DNA of 28,714 nt from Pseudomonadaceae bacterium UBA836 (GTDB taxonomy: Bacteria > Pseudomonadota > Gammaproteobacteria > Pseudomonadales > Pseudomonadaceae): the NCBI GenBank assembly GCA_002296055.1, contig DBHE01000082.1:1-28714 (forward strand). Direction: 5' to 3'. Below the pieces are notes generated by a model, which did not search any database, had not been told where the DNA came from, and worked only from the letters and a program-made list of their open reading frames with translations. A program made the translations under genes and the position numbers. Below, piece by piece: positions 23,343 to 28,714 of the stretch (its first letter is position 1; every line of letters begins with the position of its first letter).

Positions 23343-25114
23343 CAGGTTACCTCGTCAATCCAGGTCTGCTGTACCGCCTGCCGTGGGGCGGGCGGTGTGC
23401 CGCAATGGCAGCTGATCTCACCCACATCCAGCCCCTTGGCCAGCAGGCGGTCTCGCAGGGTGCTCAGTTCGCTGTTCAGCAGGGCGAGTGTCGGTTGCTG
23501 TTCGGCCCAGAGTTCGCTGCTGACGCGATCATTCCGCAGTCTGGCAATGGCCTGCAGGCTACCCAGGTGATCCAGGTTGAAGGCCAGGCGGACCTCCCAG
23601 ACGGGCACCGGTTCGGGTTGCTCGCGATCCGGTGCGGGGCTGTCGCGTTGAATGCGCATCTGCACGTGGTTGAACTGCTGGCCGTCGCGTAGCGGAATCT
23701 CCAGCTGCCAGGTTGTCTGGGTGCTGCCGTCTGAAAATGTTTGGGTCTGGCCCATGCTCTGCAGCTGATGATGCTGGATACGCGAGAGCAGGGCGGCTGT
23801 CAGGCGCAGCAGGCTGCCTAGATCTCCGCTTTCACCCAGTGCCTGCAAGGCCCGGCTAGGCAGTGGAAACAGACCAGGCTTGCTCGCGCTTTGTTGCTGC
23901 GCGGCTTGCACTGCCTGCTGCCAAGGGCCGGGTGGCAGGCCGGCGGTTTGCAGGCTGCCAGGTGGCATTTGCTGTTGTAGCGTGACCAGTAAGCCCAGCA
24001 ATGCGCCCTTGAGGTCCGCGCCGGCCAGCGGCTCTGCAGCCCCGGGGCTGGCCAGGCTAGCCAGCAGGGGCAGGAGCTTGTCGAGCGCGGGCAGCGGGTT
24101 GGTCGGTCGCCTACCTGCCTCGGTTGCATTGGCCGGGGCACTGGCGGCAGGGTTAACCGACTCACCTTGGCTGGTGGTGGCGGTTGGCGTGCCAGCAGCT
24201 GCCTGGCGGCCGAGAATGTTGGCCAGTTGCGCCAGATTGCTTTCCAGGAAGGCGCCGCTCTGGGCGACCGCGTTGGCCACGCCGCTGGCGGTAGTCAGCT
24301 GTGGTGCGCTGACGATTTGATTCAACACGTTCTGAATTGCCTGGTGCAGCTGCGGTACCACAGGTAGCGGCTGCGGGTTGCTCACCAGTGTTTGTAGTCG
24401 AGTCAGCAGTGGCTCCGCCGAGCCTTGGCGCTGTAGCGCCTCACGCAGCCCCTGCAGCAAGTCGGCCTGGCGCAGCTGCTCGCCGGCACTTTGCACCCTC
24501 AATTCGCCTTGATTGCCAACCGTCGCGTTCAGCAGGGTGCCGGGCGCCACCGGACGGCTGCTGGTCAGTTGCAACAGGGTTTGCGCAGCGCTCTGCTGCA
24601 CCAGTTCGGCAACCAGTTGATAGCGCGCGATCTTACCGTCTGGCGCGGGTAGCGGTTGTTGTTCTACAACGCGCGCCTGCAATTGGCTGCCAGGGGGGAA
24701 TTGCTGTGGGTCCAGACGCGTCAGGAGCGGCCCGGCCGGGCTGGTGGTGCTTGGTTGCAGTGCCGCCATCAACTGGTTCTGCGCGATCGCCTGAATCAGT
24801 AGCTGGCTGCCGCTGGGCAGCGGTTGTGGGCTGCTGGTCGGCAGGGTGGTGGTAGTGCTGGTAGTCGGGGCAGTACCAAGGTGCTGTTTCGAAATGCGCA
24901 GCAGCAGTTCAAACTGGCCGTTGGCGTTGGGGCGCTCGCTGCTCTGAATGACCTCGGCACGCGCCTGTTCGCCGCCAAGCAGGGCTAATGCGTCAATTGG
25001 CCGCAATAGCTGCAGGGCAACTACCAACGCGTCGGCACTGCGCGCCTGCGCCGCGCTGGCGGGCGCTGCGGGCTGGGTGAGGCTGGTTGGCGGCAAGCGA
25101 ATATCGGGGCTCAT
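23342..25114 (-). CDS. fliK: FliK-like flagellar hook-length control protein
   Basis: 590-residue protein with a long low-complexity N-terminal and central part rich in Gln, Ala, Pro, Leu and Thr. The C-terminal Flg_hook domain covers roughly the last 130 residues (QTTWQLEIPLRDGQQFNHVQMRIQ, VWEVRLAFNLDHLGSLQAIARL, SELSTLRDRLLAKGLDVGEI). FliK acts as a molecular ruler and triggers the FlhB export switch. I chose ATG 25114 (MSPDIRLPP). Reading upstream extends into the ccmA promoter region with no similarity. It is coupled to the FlhB-like fragment. Pseudomonads usually have another fliK in the fli/fle cluster, so this may be a second, divergent FliK. Orthology to the main hook-length protein is not established from this window. 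Confidence 0.8.
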   Translation of the reverse strand: MSPDIRLPPTSLTQPAAPASAAQARSADALVVALQLLRPIDALALLGGEQARAEVIQSSERPNANGQFELLLRISKQHLGTAPTTSTTTTLPTSSPQPLPSGSQLLIQAIAQNQLMAALQPSTTSPAGPLLTRLDPQQFPPGSQLQARVVEQQPLPAPDGKIARYQLVAELVQQSAAQTLLQLTSSRPVAPGTLLNATVGNQGELRVQSAGEQLRQADLLQGLREALQRQGSAEPLLTRLQTLVSNPQPLPVVPQLHQAIQNVLNQIVSAPQLTTASGVANAVAQSGAFLESNLAQLANILGRQAAAGTPTATTSQGESVNPAASAPANATEAGRRPTNPLPALDKLLPLLASLASPGAAEPLAGADLKGALLGLLVTLQQQMPPGSLQTAGLPPGPWQQAVQAAQQQSASKPGLFPLPSRALQALGESGDLGSLLRLTAALLSRIQHHQLQSMGQTQTFSDGSTQTTWQLEIPLRDGQQFNHVQMRIQRDSPAPDREQPEPVPVWEVRLAFNLDHLGSLQAIARLRNDRVSSELWAEQQPTLALLNSELSTLRDRLLAKGLDVGEISCHCGTPPAPRQAVQQTWIDEVT

Positions 25115-25163
25115 GTTGTCACATGTTGACGTAAATCGAGGTCCCTGGCCAAGGGGCTGCATG

Positions 25164-25169
25164 TATAAT
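25164..25169 (+). promoter_or_regulatory. Possible -10 element of the ccm operon
   Basis: A perfect TATAAT lies about 117 bases before the ccmA start, in the gap between the divergent fliK-like and ccmA genes. No good -35 is visible at 16-18 bases; TTGACG at 25126-25131 is too far (32 bases). The call rests on the -10 box and its position alone. Confidence 0.4.
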
Positions 25170-25276
25170 GGCGCCGCTGAAATAATAGCGCTCGGCGAAG
25201 TCTGTTGGCCTGACAGAGTATAGCGGCAGCCAGCGCGAGAACATGAACGGGGCGGCGACTCGACAGGGTGGCCTAC

Positions 25277-25280
25277 GGAG
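25277..25280 (+). promoter_or_regulatory. Ribosome-binding site deciding the ccmA start
   Basis: GGAG lies 5 bases before GTG 25286. The in-frame GTG at 25268 lacks an equally well-placed site. Confidence 0.6.
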
Positions 25281-25285
25281 TACAG

Positions 25286-25921
25286 GTGGCGGCTGAGCAG
25301 ATCGACATCATCGACCTGGCCTGCGAGCGGGACGAGCGCGAGCTGTTCCGGGGGCTGAGTTGCCGTCTGCAATCTGGCGAGGTGCTGCAGGTTGCCGGCC
25401 CTAACGGTGCCGGGAAAACCAGTTTGCTGCGGATTCTGGCCGGCCTGATGCCCGCCGCCGAGGGTGACATCCGCTATGCGGGGCAGTCGATTCTGAGTGG
25501 CGCTGGTCGAGAGCATTGGCGCCGCAGTCTACTGTTTCTGGGTCATGCAACCGCTATCAAGGCCTCGTTGAGCGCTGAAGAAAATCTCGCCTGGCTCTGT
25601 GCCCTGGATCAACCCGTAGCCCGTGAGGCGATCTGGGAGGCCCTGGCTGCCGTCGGGCTGCGTGGTTACGAAGACGTACCCTGCCGGCAGATGTCCGCCG
25701 GTCAGCAGCGCCGGGTAGCGCTGGCGCGTCTGCGACTGCAAGACAAGCCGGTCTGGGTGCTGGACGAGCCCTTTACCGCTCTTGATCAGGCCGCGGTGCG
25801 CGCACTGGAGCAACAGATTCTGGACTTTGCCGACACCGGCGGCTCGGTTGTCCTGACCACGCACCACAGCCTGGACCATCTGAGCCAGGTACGTCAGCTG
25901 GATCTGGGGCGGGCGGCCTGA
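25286..25921 (+). CDS. ccmA: Haem exporter ATP-binding protein CcmA
   Basis: ABC ATPase of the CcmAB(C) complex. It powers release of haem-loaded CcmE for System I cytochrome c maturation. At 211 residues it has the Walker A GPNGAGKTS (from G38), Q-loop region LFLGHATAIKASLSAEENL, signature MSAGQQRRVALARL, Walker B VWVLDEPFTALD and the switch His in TTHHS. Start GTG 25286 (MAAEQIDIIDLACERDERELF) is chosen for its GGAG site and because it aligns with the typical CcmA N-terminus. The stop overlaps the ccmB start in TGATG. It is the first gene of the ccm operon. Confidence 0.95.
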   Translation: MAAEQIDIIDLACERDERELFRGLSCRLQSGEVLQVAGPNGAGKTSLLRILAGLMPAAEGDIRYAGQSILSGAGREHWRRSLLFLGHATAIKASLSAEENLAWLCALDQPVAREAIWEALAAVGLRGYEDVPCRQMSAGQQRRVALARLRLQDKPVWVLDEPFTALDQAAVRALEQQILDFADTGGSVVLTTHHSLDHLSQVRQLDLGRAA

Positions 25922-26595
25922 TGCGCGCAGTGATCTGGCAGTTGCTGCAACGCGAATGGCAGCTCAGCTGGCGCCGGCCGGGTGATGTGCTCAACCCGTT
26001 GGTGTTCTTTGCCATGGTGATCACGCTGTTTCCGCTGGCAGTCGGCCCGGAACCGCAGATGCTGCAGCGCATGGCCTCCGGCGTGATCTGGGTCGCGGCG
26101 TTGCTGGCCACGCTGCTGTCACTGGACGGCCTGTTTCGCAGCGACTTTGAAGACGGCTCGCTTGAGCAATGGGTGCTGTCACCGCACCCCCTGACCTTGC
26201 TGGTGCTGGTCAAGGTGCTGCACCACTGGCTGATGTGCGGCGTGCTGTTGGTGCTGCTGACGCCCTTGCTGGGCACGATGCTGGCGCTGCCCTGGTCGGT
26301 GATTCCGGTGCTCTGCATCACCCTGTTGCTGGGCACCGCGGTACTGAGTTTGCTGGGGGCGATTGGCGCAGCGCTGACGGTCGGCCTCAAGGGTGGCGGC
26401 AGCATGTTGCTGGCGCTGCTGATTTTGCCACTGTATATCCCGGTGCTGATTCTCGGCACCGGCACCATGGATGCGGCGCTGCAGGGCTTGCCCGTGCAGG
26501 GCTACCTGCTCTGGATGAGCTGCCTGGCGGTGCTGGCGTTGAGTTTGTCTCCGCTGGCCATCGCAGCAGGTTTGCGTATCGGGGTTAGCGAATAA
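25921..26595 (+). CDS. ccmB: Haem exporter membrane protein CcmB
   Basis: Membrane subunit partnered with CcmA in the haem-handling ABC complex. At 224 residues there are six hydrophobic helices: [98 protein letters not shown] and the C-terminal [20 protein letters not shown]. The motif [20 protein letters not shown] is typical of CcmB. It overlaps ccmA by one base and ccmC follows after 20 bases. Identity is secure. Confidence 0.95.
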   Translation: MRAVIWQLLQREWQLSWRRPGDVLNPLVFFAMVITLFPLAVGPEPQMLQRMASGVIWVAALLATLLSLDGLFRSDFEDGSLEQWVLSPHPLTLLVLVKVLHHWLMCGVLLVLLTPLLGTMLALPWSVIPVLCITLLLGTAVLSLLGAIGAALTVGLKGGGSMLLALLILPLYIPVLILGTGTMDAALQGLPVQGYLLWMSCLAVLALSLSPLAIAAGLRIGVSE

Positions 26596-26615
26596 CATGC
26601 GGAGTTGAACGGCCA

Positions 26616-27359
26616 ATGAGCTGGACTTTTTTCCACAAGCTGGGTTCGCCCAAATGGTTTTACGAGATCAGCAGCAAGCTGCTGCCGTGGGTTGCGGTGT
26701 TCAGCCTGCTGATGTTGGCGGTTGGTCTGGTCTGGGGCCTGGTCTTTGCGCCAGAGGATTATCAGCAGGGCAACAGCTTTCGCATTATCTATATCCACGT
26801 GCCTGCGGCCATTCTGGCCCAGTCCTGCTACATGATGCTGGCGGTGGCTGGTGTGGTCGGGCTGGTTTGGCGCATAAAGCTAGCTGACGTGGCGCTGCAA
26901 TGCGCCGCCCCCATCGGCGCCTGGATGACCCTGGTCGCGCTGTTTACCGGCTCAATCTGGGGCAAGCCGACCTGGGGCACCTATTGGGAGTGGGATGCCC
27001 GCCTGACGTCCATGCTGATCCTGCTGTTTCTGTACTTTGGCATCATGGCGCTGCGCATGGCGATCAGCAATCGTGACACCGCAGCCAAGGCGACGGCGGT
27101 GATGGCGATTGTCGGTGTGATCAACATTCCGATCATTAAATACTCGGTGGACTGGTGGAATACCCTGCACCAGCCAGCCACCTTCACCATTACCGAGAAG
27201 CCGGCCATGCCGCCGGAAATGTGGATGCCGCTGCTCGTGATGGTGCTGGCCTTTTATGGCCTGTTTACCCTGAATCTGTTGATGCGCATGCGCCTTGAAG
27301 TGCTGCGCCGCGAACACAAGACCCGCTGGGCGCGGGCCGCTCTGGAGAGCAATACATGA
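26616..27359 (+). CDS. ccmC: Haem transport protein CcmC
   Basis: Membrane protein that loads haem onto CcmE on the periplasmic side. At 247 residues it has six TM helices, the tryptophan-rich WWD motif ([18 protein letters not shown]), and the two external haem-ligand histidines H61 (YIHVPAAI) and H185 (NTLHQPATF), at nearly the same positions as E. coli H60 and H184. It ends in an ATGA overlap with ccmD, so translation of ccmD is coupled. Confidence 0.96.
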   Translation: MSWTFFHKLGSPKWFYEISSKLLPWVAVFSLLMLAVGLVWGLVFAPEDYQQGNSFRIIYIHVPAAILAQSCYMMLAVAGVVGLVWRIKLADVALQCAAPIGAWMTLVALFTGSIWGKPTWGTYWEWDARLTSMLILLFLYFGIMALRMAISNRDTAAKATAVMAIVGVINIPIIKYSVDWWNTLHQPATFTITEKPAMPPEMWMPLLVMVLAFYGLFTLNLLMRMRLEVLRREHKTRWARAALESNT

Positions 27360-27523
27360 GCAACCTGGCCGAGTTTTTTGCCATGGGTGGCCATGGCCCC
27401 TATGTCTGGACCGCTTACGGATTGACGGGCGCGGTTCTGATTCTGTTGTTCCTCACCCCGATACTTGGACGTCGTCGGCTGGTGCAGGCTGAAGCACGCC
27501 GTCGTCGGCGAGAGGAAACCTGA
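27356..27523 (+). CDS. ccmD: Small cytochrome c maturation protein CcmD
   Basis: 55-residue single-pass membrane protein starting [20 protein letters not shown], with the TM helix [17 protein letters not shown] and a highly basic cytoplasmic tail ([18 protein letters not shown]). CcmD stabilises the CcmABC complex and helps release of holo-CcmE. It begins within the ccmC stop (ATGA) and ends within the ccmE start (TGATG), which fixes both its frame and coordinates. It is too short for ordinary gene thresholds and is easily missed. Confidence 0.94.
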   Translation: MSNLAEFFAMGGHGPYVWTAYGLTGAVLILLFLTPILGRRRLVQAEARRRRREET

Positions 27524-27981
27524 TGCATCCCGCACGAAAAAAACGCCTGATCCTGATTTTGCTGGTGTTGCTGGGCGTAGGCGCTGCCGTGGCGCTGGCC
27601 CTGAGCGCGCTGCGCGAAAACATCAATCTGTTCTACACCCCCACCCAGATCGCTAACGGCGAGGTACCCGAAGGTGCGCGTATCCGCGCCGGCGGCATGG
27701 TGGTCGACGGCAGCGTCAAGCGCTCCAGCGATAGCCTGGATGTGCGCTTTGACGTCTCCGATGGCGCCGAGGCGGTAACCATCGCCTACAGCGGTATCCT
27801 GCCGGACCTGTTCCGCGAAGGGCAGGGCATTGTCGCCCTCGGCCGAGTGAACGCCGAAGGCGTGCTGATAGCCGATGAAGTGCTGGCCAAGCACGACGAG
27901 GAATACATGCCGCCGGAAGTGGCCAAGGCCATGAGCGATGCGATGCAGAACAAGGCAGCGCAGCCGGTAACAGCCGAATAA
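27523..27981 (+). CDS. ccmE: Periplasmic haem chaperone CcmE
   Basis: Membrane-anchored haem chaperone that covalently binds haem and passes it to CcmF. At 152 residues it has a basic N-terminus and one TM helix ([22 protein letters not shown]). An OB-fold periplasmic domain follows ([44 protein letters not shown]). The haem-binding His is H124 in [13 protein letters not shown], with conserved Y128 in the HxxxY motif. It overlaps the ccmD stop by one base and is followed by ccmF after 10 bases. Identity is certain. Confidence 0.96.
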   Translation: MHPARKKRLILILLVLLGVGAAVALALSALRENINLFYTPTQIANGEVPEGARIRAGGMVVDGSVKRSSDSLDVRFDVSDGAEAVTIAYSGILPDLFREGQGIVALGRVNAEGVLIADEVLAKHDEEYMPPEVAKAMSDAMQNKAAQPVTAE

Positions 27982-27991
27982 GGGGTAACAG

Positions 27992-28714
27992 ATGATTCCC
28001 GAGCTTGGGCAGATTGCCCTGATCATTGCACTGTGCCTGGCGGTGCTGCAGGCCAGCGTGCCGCTCTATGGCGCCTGGCGTGGAGACGCCTTGGCGATGA
28101 ACGTGGCGCAGCCGGCAGCAGCGGCGCAGTGCCTGTTTGTCGCCTTTGCCTTTGCCTGTCTGGTGCAGGCCTTTGTGGTCGATGACTTCAGCGTCACCTA
28201 TGTTGCGCTCAACTCCAACTCGGCCTTGCCCTGGTATTACAAGGTCAGCGCGGTGTGGGGTGGTCACGAAGGCTCGCTGCTGCTGTGGGCGCTGATCCTG
28301 GCTGGTTGGACCTTCGCGGTCGCCATCTTCTCGCGCGACCTGCCGGAAGAAATGCTCGCGCGCGTACTGTCGGTCATGGGCATGATCAGCGTCGGCTTCT
28401 TGTGTTTCATGCTGATGACCTCCAACCCGTTCGACCGGCAGCTGCCGTTTCATCCGGTGGACGGCAATGACCTGAACCCGCTGCTGCAGGACTTTGGCCT
28501 GATTGTTCACCCGCCGATGCTCTACATGGGCTACGTTGGCTTCTCCGTTGCCTTTGCCTTTGCCATTGCCGCGCTGCTGGGCGGTCGCCTGGACGCGGCC
28601 TGGGCCCGGTGGTCGCGGCCCTGGACTATTGTGGCCTGGGCGTTTTTGACTGTTGGCATCGTGCTGGGCTCGTGGTGGGCCTATTACGAACTGGGCTGGG
28701 GCGGCTGGTGGTTC
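27992..28714 (+). CDS. ccmF: Haem lyase CcmF, partial (C-terminus outside window)
   Basis: Large membrane protein of the cytochrome c haem lyase complex, which attaches haem to apocytochromes. The first 241 residues lie in the window (family length is about 650). Visible features are several TM helices, [23 protein letters not shown] with a conserved His, [24 protein letters not shown] with another, and the start of the WWD domain ([15 protein letters not shown]) at the right edge. AGGGG precedes the ATG. It continues the ccm operon; ccmG, ccmH and ccmI are expected to the right. Confidence 0.96.
   Translation, partial: MIPELGQIALIIALCLAVLQASVPLYGAWRGDALAMNVAQPAAAAQCLFVAFAFACLVQAFVVDDFSVTYVALNSNSALPWYYKVSAVWGGHEGSLLLWALILAGWTFAVAIFSRDLPEEMLARVLSVMGMISVGFLCFMLMTSNPFDRQLPFHPVDGNDLNPLLQDFGLIVHPPMLYMGYVGFSVAFAFAIAALLGGRLDAAWARWSRPWTIVAWAFLTVGIVLGSWWAYYELGWGGWWF

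Overview
The window reads as a chromosomal segment of a gammaproteobacterium of the Pseudomonas family. The gene order flhA-flhF-fleN-fliA-cheYZ-cheA-cheB-motCD-parC-parP-cheW followed by ccmABCDEF is the arrangement I know from Pseudomonas. The proteins (FleN, FlhF, FliA, CheY, ParC/ParP) also look pseudomonad, and coding density is high. Naming the genus more closely would be guesswork. I see no insertion sequence, phage gene, CRISPR array or rRNA.

Left part (1-8302). A truncated ferritin/bacterioferritin gene (bfrA type, minus strand) runs off the left edge. It is followed by a tRNA-Gly(CCC) and an LLM-class flavin monooxygenase, both on the minus strand. A secreted cupredoxin-like protein then overlaps the start of a membrane GGDEF/EAL protein. 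That gene converges, eight bases apart, on a two-gene minus-strand unit made of a Sel1-repeat lipoprotein and a second membrane GGDEF/EAL protein. Both GGDEF domains are degenerate and both EAL domains keep their catalytic residues, so both proteins are probably c-di-GMP phosphodiesterases.

Central part (8303-23008). A clear sigma-54 promoter precedes flhA. Polar flagellar biogenesis and number control follow (flhF, fleN, fliA), then the main chemotaxis pathway (cheY, cheZ, cheA, cheB), the second stator pair motC/motD, the polar array positioning pair parC/parP, cheW and a small DUF2802 membrane protein. Several junctions carry strong hairpins. Between cheA and cheB there is a textbook intrinsic terminator. 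The CheA linker carries four copies of a 16-residue acidic motif that resembles the CheY-binding peptides of FliM and CheZ.

Right part (23019-28714). A coupled minus-strand pair encodes a FliK-like protein and a free-standing FlhB C-terminal-like domain. It lies back to back with the cytochrome c maturation operon ccmABCDEF, which is tightly overlapping. ccmD is only 55 codons and ccmF runs off the right edge.

Together the genes couple flagellar assembly, polar placement and chemotactic control with nearby c-di-GMP hydrolysis. The ccm operon is a separate function that is a conserved neighbour. The most unusual signals are the CheA linker repeats, the overlap of a copper-protein gene with a phosphodiesterase gene, the FlhB-like fragment lacking the NPTH cleavage site, and the structured junctions inside the flagellar/chemotaxis cluster.
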